Source of the DNA: Candidatus Methylopumilus sp.
GTDB lineage: Bacteria > Pseudomonadota > Gammaproteobacteria > Burkholderiales > Methylophilaceae
Assembly (NCBI GenBank): GCA_024640945.1
Contig: JAHEEA010000001.1
Span: forward strand, 62,001 to 126,000
Direction of reading: 5' to 3'
Length of the DNA stretch: 64,000 bases
Below are positions 11,278 to 22,056 of this stretch, one piece after another. The position numbers and the translations under genes are program-made. How positions within the stretch are numbered: position 1 is the first letter of the stretch; every line of letters begins with the position of its first letter. The notes beneath the pieces were generated by a model. It searched no databases, was not told the origin of the DNA, and saw nothing but the letters and a program-made list of their open reading frames with translations.

Positions 11278-12126
11278 ATGCGCTTAGTTGTTCAAGGTTC
11301 AGCCATACAATTGCATCATCTGATGCACATTCACCAAATTAGCAAGGCAGTTCATGGTGCTCAATTTATTCAAATTGCAGAGCACGCATACTACCTTCCT
11401 AATCAAAATGAACCCTCAGCAACCGTAAAAGCGTTTTGCGCAGAACAAAAAATAGACTCTGCTTATGTGGCTGACAACCAGATCCTAAAAAACATTAAGC
11501 TCGCCGTAATGGATATGGACTCCACACTCATCAATATCGAATGTATTGATGAAATTGCCGATATGTACGGGTTAAAACCACAAGTGGCAGCCATTACAGA
11601 AAGCGCAATGCGTGGAGAAATTGAATTTAAAGAAAGCCTAACCAGACGCGTAGCTTTATTAAAAGGCTTGGAAGAATCTGCCTTACAAAGAGTGGTAGAT
11701 GAAAGACTGCAACTAAACCCTGGTGCAAAAACCTGGATAGACGCATGCAAAGCAAATGGGATTAAAACCTTATTAGTTTCTGGTGGTTTTGAGTTCTTCG
11801 CGCATGGCGTACAAGCCCTATTAGACTTAGATTACACAGAATCAAACACGCTAGAAATTATTAATGGAAAACTGACCGGTCGCGTTTTAGGTAATATCGT
11901 TGATGCGCAAGCCAAAGCAGATTTCTTAGTGAGTAAATGTAAAGATTTAGGCATTAGCACAGCTCAAGCAATTGCAATTGGCGATGGTGCTAACGACCTC
12001 ACCATGATGCGCGCAGCAAGTGCGGGCATTGCTTACCATGCAAAACCAATTGTTCAAGAACAAGCAAGCTATGCAATTAATCATATGGGATTAGATGGCA
12101 TCGCCAACTTATTCACGACTAGTTAA
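11278..12126 (+). CDS. serB: Phosphoserine phosphatase
   Basis: MDMDSTLINIECIDEIAD HAD motif; start trimmed to ATG 11278. Confidence 0.93.
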   Translation: MRLVVQGSAIQLHHLMHIHQISKAVHGAQFIQIAEHAYYLPNQNEPSATVKAFCAEQKIDSAYVADNQILKNIKLAVMDMDSTLINIECIDEIADMYGLKPQVAAITESAMRGEIEFKESLTRRVALLKGLEESALQRVVDERLQLNPGAKTWIDACKANGIKTLLVSGGFEFFAHGVQALLDLDYTESNTLEIINGKLTGRVLGNIVDAQAKADFLVSKCKDLGISTAQAIAIGDGANDLTMMRAASAGIAYHAKPIVQEQASYAINHMGLDGIANLFTTS

Positions 12127-12158
12127 TTTTAAAACTCAATCTTTGGAAAGTTAAAAAC

Positions 12159-12725
12159 ATGCAAATCAAAAAATTCTTACTTAGCCTCACCATCGCAAGC
12201 ACATTTTTAAGTGCATCAGCATGGGCACAGCCAACTGTTGAAATTAAAACAAACAAAGGTGTAATTATTGTTGAGCTTAATAGTGACAAAGCACCTAAAA
12301 CCGTGGCTAACTTTGTGCAATACGCAAACGATGGCTTTTATACAGGCACAGTATTCCACCGCATCATTTCTGGATTCATGATTCAAGGTGGTGGTTTAGA
12401 TAAAAATCTAAACGAGAAAACAACACGCGCCCCAATCAAAAATGAAGCTGACAATGGCCTAGCTAATACATTGGGAACCATCGCAATGGCTAGAACCGGC
12501 GACCCTCATTCTGCTTCATCACAGTTCTTCATTAATGTCGCAAACAACACCTTTTTAAATCACACTGAAAAATCAGACCGTGGTTGGGGTTACACGGTAT
12601 TTGGCAAAGTAACTAAGGGAATGGACGTTGTTGAACGCATATCAAAAATACCAACGGATGGCGGAGATGTTCCTGTACAAGCAGTTATCATTGAATCTGT
12701 TACGGTACTGCCTACTACAAAATAA
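12159..12725 (+). CDS. Periplasmic cyclophilin-type peptidylprolyl isomerase
   Basis: Signal peptide; TVFHRIISGFMIQGGG, GTIAMARTGDPHSASSQFFINV. Confidence 0.94.
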   Translation: MQIKKFLLSLTIASTFLSASAWAQPTVEIKTNKGVIIVELNSDKAPKTVANFVQYANDGFYTGTVFHRIISGFMIQGGGLDKNLNEKTTRAPIKNEADNGLANTLGTIAMARTGDPHSASSQFFINVANNTFLNHTEKSDRGWGYTVFGKVTKGMDVVERISKIPTDGGDVPVQAVIIESVTVLPTTK

Positions 12726-12735
12726 TTAATACAAT

Positions 12736-12766
12736 AAAAAAGGCCTGCAAATTGCAGGCCTTTTTT
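12736..12766. terminator. Intrinsic terminator (bidirectional)
   Basis: AAAAAAGGCCTGCAA-ATTGCAGGCCTTTTTT. Confidence 0.9.
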
Positions 12767-12779
12767 GATTTAATTTCTA

Positions 12780-13652
12780 TTATTTGATAGACAAATAAAC
12801 CAACTCGCCAGCTTTCATATCAGGCACCAACAAAAACTTACCATCTTGACTAGGCGCAATATCTGCCGCGGCCATAAAGCCTTCTTTGACCAGCTCAGCA
12901 TTAGCCACTGCGCCTTTTTCTAATTTCACGCTAAATACTTTGCCATTTTTCCAATCGCTCACATAAAACTGGTCTTTTTTGCCGTTAACGATACCGTCAC
13001 CGCCGCCAAAGCCTTTTGCAACTTCAATCAATGCATTTTTCTTCATATCCAAGCGATAAAGAATCCCAGAAACAAAATCAACCACCATAATGCAATTCTC
13101 AGTTTTGCCCATGAGCAATCCATTAGGTGCCAAAACACGTGCATCTTGCTTGCCGCTGATTACGGTAGTCACTTTACCTTGTGGAGTGATTTTATACAGT
13201 GCACCGCCAGCACCTTTTAAATCACCGCTATCACTTACGTATAAATTACCTGCTTTATCAGCCTCAAGATCATTTAAGAATAAAGGCTGTTCTGGAAACG
13301 CTTGCGCGGTAGCAAATACATGCACATCACCTTTAGGGCTTACTTTAAGCACGCGATGATTATCAGCAACGAACAAATCCTTACCGACAAAAGCTAAACC
13401 TTTTGGATCATCCAAGCCTTTAGCAAAAACACGTACTTCCCCATTTTTATCAATCACGGTAATTTGACCATCGCCATCTTTACCAAACTCACCTATCTCA
13501 GAAACAAACACTCTACCGTCTTTTGCAGAGATTGCAGACTCAGGTGTTTTTAATCCAGTCACTTTTTTAAGGTCATCAGCCTGTGCGCTAAAAGAAGCCG
13601 TGAAGCCTAGCAAAGCAAGAAATAAAGTCGTGCTGATTTTTGTTGTATTCAT
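12780..13652 (-). CDS. Exported SMP-30/NHL-like beta-propeller protein
   Basis: Signal peptide; repeated DPKGLAFVGKDLFVADNHRVLKVSPKGDV-type blades. Confidence 0.8.
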   Translation of the reverse strand: MNTTKISTTLFLALLGFTASFSAQADDLKKVTGLKTPESAISAKDGRVFVSEIGEFGKDGDGQITVIDKNGEVRVFAKGLDDPKGLAFVGKDLFVADNHRVLKVSPKGDVHVFATAQAFPEQPLFLNDLEADKAGNLYVSDSGDLKGAGGALYKITPQGKVTTVISGKQDARVLAPNGLLMGKTENCIMVVDFVSGILYRLDMKKNALIEVAKGFGGGDGIVNGKKDQFYVSDWKNGKVFSVKLEKGAVANAELVKEGFMAAADIAPSQDGKFLLVPDMKAGELVYLSIK

Positions 13653-13665
13653 AAAAAACCTTTAA

Positions 13666-14274
13666 TTAAAATGACATGAATTGAATTTTTGGCTCAGGCA
13701 AAAGATTAACGATTGCGCACGGATTTTCTGATGTTTTACCATTAAGTGCTGCTTGGAATTTAGAGTCGGCTTTCATTTTTGCAGCAACAGCCTTCATTGC
13801 TGATTGATAGACGTCTGCTAAAGCAAGCTCTTGATAGTGACCTAACACGCCTTGTTTTTGAGCTTGTCCTACATAATTAGCCAGAGGCTTACCATCTGCA
13901 GTATAAGCAGCAGCAATTACCTTGCCATAATATCTTTGGATTTGTGGGTTATAAAACATACGTGGTCTCAACCAGACCAACACATTAGAAGCGCTAGGCT
14001 TGGCATCGCACATCAATGCATTACCAGCGCCAAACTCTACATTCAAAACCTTATCCGCGGCAGATTCTAATAAAGGGCCTTGAGTGACCCAAGAATCTTC
14101 ACTGTATCGCCACAATTTAATTGGATGCGTATAGTCTTGTGATTGAATATGAATGGCAATTTTAGTTACAATCGGATCTTCAGCACTAAGCTCATGGGCC
14201 TGGGATGTGTCACTCAAAAGCATTACAGCCCATAACAAACTCATTATCATTTTCAACATATCAAATACTTTCAA
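13666..14274 (-). CDS. Exported protein of unknown function
   Basis: Signal peptide MLKMIMSLLWAVMLLSDTSQA; no family recognised. Confidence 0.75.
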   Translation of the reverse strand: MKVFDMLKMIMSLLWAVMLLSDTSQAHELSAEDPIVTKIAIHIQSQDYTHPIKLWRYSEDSWVTQGPLLESAADKVLNVEFGAGNALMCDAKPSASNVLVWLRPRMFYNPQIQRYYGKVIAAAYTADGKPLANYVGQAQKQGVLGHYQELALADVYQSAMKAVAAKMKADSKFQAALNGKTSENPCAIVNLLPEPKIQFMSF

Positions 14275-14284
14275 TTAACGTATC

Positions 14285-15544
14285 TTAGGTCAGAACATCC
14301 GACCATATATTTTTGGCCCATGCTTGTGCATATTTACCCTCAAGTTCTGAAGGCTGATCTGATACACCACCACCTTCAGCAGGCACCATAACTTTTTTAA
14401 CCGCATCGTAACGATAAACATTTGCAACATGCATTGCCATTTTATCATTGATAAAACTATAACAAGTATTAGCAAAAACCGGCTCAGGATCAGGCTGAAC
14501 CTGATTGAATAGGGAAATAATGGCATTTGCACAAATACGCGCCTGAGAAGTAGCCATGTGCGCAGATTTAGGCAAGGCTGCTGAAACCGAGTCGCCAATA
14601 ATATGAATGTTGGGAATCCATTTAGATTCATAACTTAAAAAATCCACCTCACACCAGCGTTTATCAACATTAGCAACACCAGCAATTTGTGCGATTTTTC
14701 CGGCACGTTGGGGTGGAATCACATTCAAGACATCGGCATTAAGCACTTCAAATTCAGTTGTGACCGACCTTCCTTTAACATCAACGTCAACCAGCGAGCT
14801 ATTCGGCCTGTAATCTATCATTCCAGGATAGCTCTCGGCCCAGACTTTCGTAAACAAAGCTTTTTTAGAGACAATGTCCGGATTTGCATCTAAGACGATA
14901 ACTTTAGACGCTGGCTTATTGCTCTTCAAATAGTGCGCAACCTGGCAAATGCGCTCGTATGGCCCTGGTGGGCAGCGATAAGGAGCCTTAGGAATGCTAA
15001 TGACAAACACACCGCCATTAGGCATCGCTTCCAACTGAAGTCTTAGATTAACAGTTTGAGGGCCCGCTTTCCAGGCGTGAGGGACGATATGTTGCGAGTC
15101 TGCACTTTGCAACATCGGCAGTTGCTCATACATAAAATCAATGCCTGGCGCTATAACTAAACGATCAAAGCTTAGCTGACCACGCTTCATTTTGATGGAT
15201 CGCGCATCTGCATCAATTGAAGTCACTTCATCTTTAATCCAATGAATACCATGCTGATTTTTAAGCGCATCATAGCCAAAAGTCAGATCATTGATGGTTT
15301 TACTTCCGCCCAGAACCAAATTACTTAATGGGCAAGAAATAAATTGAGTGTACGGCTCCACGACCGTCACCTGAACTTCTCCACGACTCCATAGACGCAA
15401 ATACTTGGCGGCGACCGCACCAGCATAGCCACCACCTATGACAACAACGTGAGGCCTAGCCTTACTAACGGCCAAAGAAGCAAAAGGTAAAGTTGCTAAA
15501 GAAGTACCAGCAATTTTGAGAAAATCACGCCGATTAATAGCCAC
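14285..15544 (-). CDS. fccB: TAT-exported FAD-dependent flavocytochrome c sulfide dehydrogenase-like flavoprotein subunit
   Basis: TAT motif MAINRRDFLKIAG; FAD motif VVVIGGGYAGAVAAKYLR; CPLSNLVLGG and PYRCPPGPYERICQVA typical of FccB/SoxF. Confidence 0.85.
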   Translation of the reverse strand: MAINRRDFLKIAGTSLATLPFASLAVSKARPHVVVIGGGYAGAVAAKYLRLWSRGEVQVTVVEPYTQFISCPLSNLVLGGSKTINDLTFGYDALKNQHGIHWIKDEVTSIDADARSIKMKRGQLSFDRLVIAPGIDFMYEQLPMLQSADSQHIVPHAWKAGPQTVNLRLQLEAMPNGGVFVISIPKAPYRCPPGPYERICQVAHYLKSNKPASKVIVLDANPDIVSKKALFTKVWAESYPGMIDYRPNSSLVDVDVKGRSVTTEFEVLNADVLNVIPPQRAGKIAQIAGVANVDKRWCEVDFLSYESKWIPNIHIIGDSVSAALPKSAHMATSQARICANAIISLFNQVQPDPEPVFANTCYSFINDKMAMHVANVYRYDAVKKVMVPAEGGGVSDQPSELEGKYAQAWAKNIWSDVLT

Positions 15545-15923
15545 GACTAGGATCCATTATTTGACTTTGAGGCATCATCGCTGAAATTCTTTTTTGCTCA
15601 GAAAAATAAATCGCCAATTGGTTAATTTCATCCAAACTCAAACCTTTAGCATGCCTATGCATTACGGTAGATGCACGCTCATTTTTACGAAAAGCTAACA
15701 TTTGATCTAGGAAATAATGCTTATCTAATCCTGCCAAAACAGGCGTTTCAACCAAACTATTTCCTTGTGGCCCATGACAAGCCGCACAAGAAGCCGCCAA
15801 GGTTTGAATATGCGAGGATGTTTGCTCGGCATTTGCTTGTACAGTAGACATGAAAAAAGCCCATACTGCCAAAAAAAATCTAATTTTTTGAGAGTATGGG
15901 CTCATAGATATACTAAACATCAT
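15534..15923 (-). CDS. Monoheme class I c-type cytochrome (FccA-like)
   Basis: Signal peptide; CAACH heme motif; overlaps fccB start. Confidence 0.87.
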   Translation of the reverse strand: MMFSISMSPYSQKIRFFLAVWAFFMSTVQANAEQTSSHIQTLAASCAACHGPQGNSLVETPVLAGLDKHYFLDQMLAFRKNERASTVMHRHAKGLSLDEINQLAIYFSEQKRISAMMPQSQIMDPSRGY

Positions 15924-15955
15924 TGGACCTAAGAATCAATTAGGTCCGAATAAAC

Positions 15956-16438
15956 TTAGAAGCATTTTTCATCTTTACAGCCATCATCTGGCACGCCAAG
16001 TGAAAGCAATAAATCTACCATTTTGGTGTTTCCTGTATCGCGTACTGCTCGCACAATTGAAACATCACCACGAAGCTTTGCATTTAAATCAGCACCGTTT
16101 GCCGCTAAAAACTTCACTAACTCAGGAAAGTTTTCATATGCAGCCAAATGAAATGCTGTCATTTTTGTCATTGGATGTTGATAGTTAACATCAGCACCTT
16201 TTTGAGCTAGTAATTTAACAACTGCTAACTGGCCTTTGTTTGCAGCAATTTGAATCGCTGACCAAGCAAAGAACTTTTCATTAACATCAACACCTGAGTC
16301 CAACATCTTTTTAACTAACTTTACGTTACCGTCTCTCAGGGCTTCAGTGTATTGAACTTGTTGCTCACCTTCCATTGCGTATGACGCAAAAGGAATACTC
16401 AATGCAATTACCATCATTAAAGCTTTAACCATTTTCAT
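15956..16438 (-). CDS. Exported ankyrin-repeat protein with C-terminal Cys pair
   Basis: Signal peptide MKMVKALMMVIALSIPFASYA; ankyrin repeats; C-terminus DDGCKDEKCF. Confidence 0.88.
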   Translation of the reverse strand: MKMVKALMMVIALSIPFASYAMEGEQQVQYTEALRDGNVKLVKKMLDSGVDVNEKFFAWSAIQIAANKGQLAVVKLLAQKGADVNYQHPMTKMTAFHLAAYENFPELVKFLAANGADLNAKLRGDVSIVRAVRDTGNTKMVDLLLSLGVPDDGCKDEKCF

Positions 16439-16460
16439 GTGTTGTTCTCCAAATTACTTT

Positions 16461-19400
16461 TTAATTAATAAACTTTCTTGCATTTCTAAACATTCTAATC
16501 CATGCACCATCTTCACCCCATGCATCTGGATGCCAAGAGTTTTGTACAGTACGGAAAACACGTTCCGGATGCGGCATCATAATACTAAAACGCCCGTCCT
16601 GCGTAGTTAATCCTGTAATTCCTTGAACTGATCCATTTGGATTAAATGGATACACTTCAGTTGCAATGCCAGCATTATCTACAAAACGCATCGTCACTAA
16701 TTGATCAGCAACAACTGAATTGACAGCAGATTGTGAAGAAAATTCCGCAAAACCTTCACCATGTGCAACAGCAATAGGCATACGGCTTCCAGCCATACCT
16801 GCAAAGAATAGTGATGGGGACTCCTGCACTTCCACCATTGCAAAACGTGCTTCAAACTGCTCGGATTTGTTACGGACAAAATGTGGCCATTGCTCTGCGC
16901 CAGGAATAATACTGTGTAAATTACTCATCATCTGGCAACCATTACAGATGCCTAATGAGAATGAATCTTGGCGTTGGAAGAATGCTGAGAACTCATCTCT
17001 CGCACGCGAATTAAACAAAATAGACTTCGCCCAGCCCTCACCAGCGCCCAATACATCGCCATATGAGAAACCGCCGCAAGCCACAAAACCAGCAAACGCT
17101 TTTAAGCTAACGCGACCACTAATGATATCGCTCATATGAACGTCATAAGTAGCGAATCCTGCACGGTCAAAAGCAGCAGCCATTTCAGTCTGACCATTCA
17201 CCCCTTGCTCACGCAAGATCGCTATTTTAGGACGTACGCCAGTAGCGATATAAGGTGCAGCAACGTTTTCACTTGGGTCAAATGTTAGTTTTGCATGCAA
17301 GCCCGCATCTGATTTATTCAAGATACGATCGTATTCTTGCTGAGCACATACTGGGTTATCACGCATTTTTTGCATTTGATATGTCGTTTCAGACCATGCA
17401 CGATGCAAATCAACACGAGAAGCTTCAAATACCGCTTTACCAGCTTGCCTAATCACAATTTCATCACCAACGGTCACGTCACCAATAACATGAATGCAAT
17501 TTGGCAACGCCTCTTTTAAACTCAATGCAATTACATCAGCATCAGATGCGCGCACTTGAACAACAGCGCCTAACTCTTCGTTATACACTACACTTGCAAC
17601 ATTTCCAGCTAATCCATCAAGATTAACATTTAAGCCACAATGTCCTGCAAAGGCCATTTCAACAAGCGTTGAAAACAAACCACCATCTGAACGGTCATGA
17701 TAAGCAAGCAATTTGCCGTCTGCATTCAAGCGTTGAATTGCAGCAAAAAAGTTTTTTAAACGACCCGCGTCATCAACGTCTGGTGCTTGATTGCCTACAG
17801 CACCATACACTTGCGCCAAGGCTGAACCACCCATACGGTTTTTACCTGCGCCCAAGTCAATCAAAATGAGCTTGGTATCGCCTAAGTCTGTTCTTAATTG
17901 TGGCGTTAGTGTTTTACGTGCATCGGTGGTTGCAGCAAAAGCGGTAACAACGAGTGAAATTGGTGATGTCACAGCTTTCTTCTCACCTGACTCATCCCAT
18001 ACTGTCTTCATAGACATAGAATCTTTACCAACGGGAATGCTGATACCTAGCGCAGGACATAACTCCATACCCACTGCCTTAACAGTATCAAACAATGCTG
18101 CATCTTCACCTGGGTGACCGGCTGGGGCCATCCAGTTTGCAGATAATTTCAAGTCACCAATATCATTAATTAAACTTGCAGCAATATTGGTGATTGATTC
18201 GCCAATGGCCATGCGGCCTGAAGCTGGCGCATCAATTAAAGCTAAAGGTGCTTTTTCACCAATCGCAAAGGCCTCACCTTGATAAGTCTCATAACCAGCA
18301 AGCGTTACCGCAACGTCGGCCACTGGGATTTGCCAAGGACCCACCATCTGATCTCGAGCGATTAAACCTGTAACAGAACGATCGCCAATGGTGATTAAGA
18401 ACGTTTTATCAGCAACGCCTGGCAGCCTTAGAACGCGATCAGCCGCATCTTTTAAGTTGATAGCCTCAGTATTAAACTCGGCTAACTCACGTTTAGCGTG
18501 TTTAACATCACGTAACATTTTAGGAGGCTTACCCAGTAAAACAGACAAGTCCATATCTACTGGCTTATTCTCAAAGTGCGCATCAGCCACAGTTAAATGA
18601 CGCTCTTCTGTGGCCTCACCCACCACAGCAAACGGACAACGCTCACGCTCACAAATCTCAGCAAATACAGCTAAGTTTTCTTTAGCGACTGCCATCACAT
18701 AACGCTCTTGCGCTTCATTGCTCCAAAGTTCGCGCGGAGACATTCCTGGCTCTTCATTATGGACATCACGCAATTGGAATAAGGCACCAACGCCTGCATC
18801 ATTCACTAATTCAGGGAACGCATTTGAAATACCACCCGCACCAACATCATGAATACTTAAAATTGGGTTTTTATCGCCTAACTGCCAACAACGGTCAATC
18901 ACCTCTTGCGCGCGACGCTCAAGCTCTGGATTACCTCGTTGCACTGAGTCAAAATCTAAGTTCTCAGCATTTGAACCTGTATCCATACTAGATGCAGCAC
19001 CACCGCCTAGGCCAATTAACATCGCTGGGCCGCCCAACTGAATCAGGCAAGCACCTGCCGGAATAGGATTCTTTTTAGAATGCTTTGCTGAAATATTACC
19101 TACGCCACCAGCCAACATGATTGGCTTATGGTAACCACGCACCTCACCAGCAGATTCCAATTCAAAAGTTCGGAAGTAACCTGCAATATTAGGACGACCG
19201 AATTCATTGTTATAAGCCGCGCCACCAAGTGGTCCATCTATCATAATTTGCAAAGGCGAAGCGGTACGTGAAGGTTTTCCGTAATTGCCTTCCCATGGCT
19301 GTTCAAAACCAGGGATATTCAAATTAGACACTGAAAAACCAGTTAAGCCAGCCTTGGGCTTGGAGCCACTACCTGTTGCACCTTCATCACGAATTTCACC

Positions 19401-20351
19401 ACCAGCACCTGTAGCCGCACCAGCAAATGGCGAAATAGCTGTTGGGTGATTGTGCGTTTCAACTTTCATCAAATAATGCATTTCTTCTTCGATGAAGCCA
19501 TAAGCACCATCTGCTTGTGGATAAAAACGCTTTGTTTTCTTACCAGCAGAACCAGCAACAATAGAAGCATTATCTGAATAGGCAACCACAGTGCTGCCTG
19601 GGTTGAGCTTGTGAGTATTACGAATCATGCCAAAAAGTGATTGTGCTTGTGGCAAGTCATCGACCACCCAATCAGCATTAAAGATTTTGTGACGACAATG
19701 CTCAGAATTCGCTTGTGCAAACATCATCAATTCAACGTCAGTTGGATTACGACCAATACGCACAAAATTCTCTAGCAAATAATCCACTTCATCTGGTGAC
19801 AAAGCCAATCCCAGGTCAAGATTCGCTTGATTAAGTGCAGCTTGGCCACCCTTCAATATATCCACAGAATTCAAAGGTGTTGGCTGAGCTTGATGATATA
19901 ACTTGCTTGCATCGTCTATGTTTGAAAATACTGCCTCAGTCATACGATCATGAATCGCAGCCTTAAGCGCAAGCTTTTCAGCATTAGTCAAAGCTTGGCC
20001 ATCTTGCTTGCGCGCATAATAAGCAATACCACGTTCGATTCGTTGCATCTGAGCCAAACCACAATGTTTAGCAATGTCAGTCGCACGCGAAGCCCAAGGT
20101 GAGATCGTACCTGGACGTGGAATCACTAAAAACAATTCACCCACGGGTAACTCTTCAGCCATTTTTGGACCGTAAGTCAAAATTTTGGAGAGTGTCTCTA
20201 ATTGACCATCATTCAAATCGCCATCGCTCCAAGCGAAATGCCAAAAATCAGCGTGCAAGTGGCTAATTTGAGGCGCCGTTGTTTTTAATGCCGCAAGAAT
20301 TTTTTCAAGTCTAAATGGAGAAAGCGCAGAGCTGCCGCGTAAACTAATCAT
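16461..20351 (-). CDS. purL: Phosphoribosylformylglycinamidine synthase
   Basis: Full-length PurL with C-terminal glutaminase domain ([14 protein letters not shown]). Confidence 0.97.
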   Translation of the reverse strand: MISLRGSSALSPFRLEKILAALKTTAPQISHLHADFWHFAWSDGDLNDGQLETLSKILTYGPKMAEELPVGELFLVIPRPGTISPWASRATDIAKHCGLAQMQRIERGIAYYARKQDGQALTNAEKLALKAAIHDRMTEAVFSNIDDASKLYHQAQPTPLNSVDILKGGQAALNQANLDLGLALSPDEVDYLLENFVRIGRNPTDVELMMFAQANSEHCRHKIFNADWVVDDLPQAQSLFGMIRNTHKLNPGSTVVAYSDNASIVAGSAGKKTKRFYPQADGAYGFIEEEMHYLMKVETHNHPTAISPFAGAATGAGGEIRDEGATGSGSKPKAGLTGFSVSNLNIPGFEQPWEGNYGKPSRTASPLQIMIDGPLGGAAYNNEFGRPNIAGYFRTFELESAGEVRGYHKPIMLAGGVGNISAKHSKKNPIPAGACLIQLGGPAMLIGLGGGAASSMDTGSNAENLDFDSVQRGNPELERRAQEVIDRCWQLGDKNPILSIHDVGAGGISNAFPELVNDAGVGALFQLRDVHNEEPGMSPRELWSNEAQERYVMAVAKENLAVFAEICERERCPFAVVGEATEERHLTVADAHFENKPVDMDLSVLLGKPPKMLRDVKHAKRELAEFNTEAINLKDAADRVLRLPGVADKTFLITIGDRSVTGLIARDQMVGPWQIPVADVAVTLAGYETYQGEAFAIGEKAPLALIDAPASGRMAIGESITNIAASLINDIGDLKLSANWMAPAGHPGEDAALFDTVKAVGMELCPALGISIPVGKDSMSMKTVWDESGEKKAVTSPISLVVTAFAATTDARKTLTPQLRTDLGDTKLILIDLGAGKNRMGGSALAQVYGAVGNQAPDVDDAGRLKNFFAAIQRLNADGKLLAYHDRSDGGLFSTLVEMAFAGHCGLNVNLDGLAGNVASVVYNEELGAVVQVRASDADVIALSLKEALPNCIHVIGDVTVGDEIVIRQAGKAVFEASRVDLHRAWSETTYQMQKMRDNPVCAQQEYDRILNKSDAGLHAKLTFDPSENVAAPYIATGVRPKIAILREQGVNGQTEMAAAFDRAGFATYDVHMSDIISGRVSLKAFAGFVACGGFSYGDVLGAGEGWAKSILFNSRARDEFSAFFQRQDSFSLGICNGCQMMSNLHSIIPGAEQWPHFVRNKSEQFEARFAMVEVQESPSLFFAGMAGSRMPIAVAHGEGFAEFSSQSAVNSVVADQLVTMRFVDNAGIATEVYPFNPNGSVQGITGLTTQDGRFSIMMPHPERVFRTVQNSWHPDAWGEDGAWIRMFRNARKFIN

Positions 20352-20541
20352 GGTTGGATGCATGGATTAAGCGATGAAATGGTAAAAAAGCATATTTTAC
20401 CCGAAATCAGCCTGAATAATCCGCGTGACTTTTGTTTTATTACAGGTGATTTTGATATCTTAAAATCAGTCTCGCAAAAAATTTTAGCCTCTAAGAAATA
20501 AACAATATGAATACTTATCGTAGCAATATAAAATTTGAACA

Positions 20542-21231
20542 ATGACAGGTAATTACTACCAATTCCCTCAGGGTCGTGTTGCGGCTCTGGACTTAGATGA
20601 CGATTTTCCACCTCTAAACCAAGCGCTAACAGAACCCAACGGTTTACTTGCAATTGGTGGAGACCTATCTATTAATCGATTAATCAGTGCATATCAACAA
20701 GGAATATTTCCCTGGTTCAGTGAAGGAGAACCCGTTCTTTGGTGGAGCCCAAACCCAAGAATGGTGTTAGTACCTAAGCAATTAAAAGTATCTAAATCAT
20801 TATCTAAACGAATTAAGAAAAAAGATTATGAAATTAGATTTAATACTGACTTTCGAAAAGTAATGGAATATTGCGCTTCAACACACAGAATTGGGCAAGA
20901 TGGCACTTGGATTACAGAAAGCATTATTGATGCCTACTACGCACTTCACGAAGCAGGCTTAGCCATTAGCGCAGAGACCTGGATAGATAAGCAATTAGTG
21001 GGTGGCTTATACGGTGTAAAGTTGGGAAATATGTTTTATGGAGAATCAATGTTTCACCATGTAACCGATGCATCTAAAATCAGTTTTGTGCACATGGTGC
21101 AACATTTGGAAAGTATTGGCGTAGAACTCATTGACTGCCAAATGAAAACCAGCCATCTTAGCTCGTTCGGCGCTAAAGAAATCAGCCGCAATGACTTTAT
21201 CATCCAACTTAAAAAATTGATCCATGCATGA
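20542..21231 (+). CDS. aat: Leucyl/phenylalanyl-tRNA-protein transferase
   Basis: PNGLLAIGGDLSINRLISAYQQGIFPWFSEGEPVLWWSPNPRMVL. Confidence 0.96.
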   Translation: MTGNYYQFPQGRVAALDLDDDFPPLNQALTEPNGLLAIGGDLSINRLISAYQQGIFPWFSEGEPVLWWSPNPRMVLVPKQLKVSKSLSKRIKKKDYEIRFNTDFRKVMEYCASTHRIGQDGTWITESIIDAYYALHEAGLAISAETWIDKQLVGGLYGVKLGNMFYGESMFHHVTDASKISFVHMVQHLESIGVELIDCQMKTSHLSSFGAKEISRNDFIIQLKKLIHA

Positions 21232-21959
21232 CCAAACCTATCGAAAATGAGCTACAAAAAATTCAGTTCTACGTAACTGCGCCTTACCCTTGCAGCTATT
21301 TAAGCGATCAACTCGCGCAATCGCTGATTGCCACACCGCAACATTTAGTTGATGCCCATCAATATAGTGGATTAATACAACAAGGCTTTAGACGTAGTGG
21401 TAGCTTTGTCTATAGACCTCATTGTGAAAACTGCAATGCATGCATCCCTGTTCGCCTGCCAGTGAATGTGTTTAAACCCTCACGCAGCCAAAAAAGGGCT
21501 TTTAAAGCCCATGGTGCTCTAGAAGTCAGCATTCATGATATTGGTTTTGAGCAAGCACATTTTTCTCTTTATAAGCTTTATCAGGCGAGTAGACATGAAG
21601 CAGATTTAGAACAAGAAACTGCTGAGCAATACCAAAACTTTTTAGCGAAAAGTAATGTTGACAGTGTTTTTATCACTTTCAAAGAACAAGGCATTCTCAA
21701 AATGGTGAGCGTGATTGATATTATTGAGGATGGTATTTCAGCTGTTTACACTTTTTACGACACGGAAGATAAGCAAGCAAGTTACGGCACCTATAGCGTG
21801 ATGTGGCTGATTGCTTGGTGCCAACGCTTAGGACTCCCTTATTTATACTTAGGCTATTGGATTAAAAACAGTCGAAAAATGGCTTACAAGCAAAAATTTG
21901 AACCTCAAGAAGCGCTCATCGACGGCGAATGGCAAATCATCAAACACTCACAAACCTAG
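21228..21959 (+). CDS. bpt: Aspartate/glutamate leucyltransferase (ATE-like)
   Basis: QQGFRRSGSFVYRPHCENCNACIPVRLPV; overlaps aat by 4 bp. Confidence 0.93.
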   Translation: MTKPIENELQKIQFYVTAPYPCSYLSDQLAQSLIATPQHLVDAHQYSGLIQQGFRRSGSFVYRPHCENCNACIPVRLPVNVFKPSRSQKRAFKAHGALEVSIHDIGFEQAHFSLYKLYQASRHEADLEQETAEQYQNFLAKSNVDSVFITFKEQGILKMVSVIDIIEDGISAVYTFYDTEDKQASYGTYSVMWLIAWCQRLGLPYLYLGYWIKNSRKMAYKQKFEPQEALIDGEWQIIKHSQT

Positions 21960-22056
21960 CGCCAAGTCGTTGCATCGCTATAAAACAGGCAATCTAAACG
22001 ATGCAATGCTACAATTCTGCCTTTAATGCAAACTCATTATTTCAGAAAAGCATCGT

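Noticed and set aside
16720-17139. 139 aa plus-strand ORF inside purL
   Set aside because: Antisense shadow of conserved purL.
20348-20653. 101 aa minus-strand ORF between purL and aat
   Set aside because: Overlaps the aat start on the opposite strand and is low-complexity in composition; shadow ORF.
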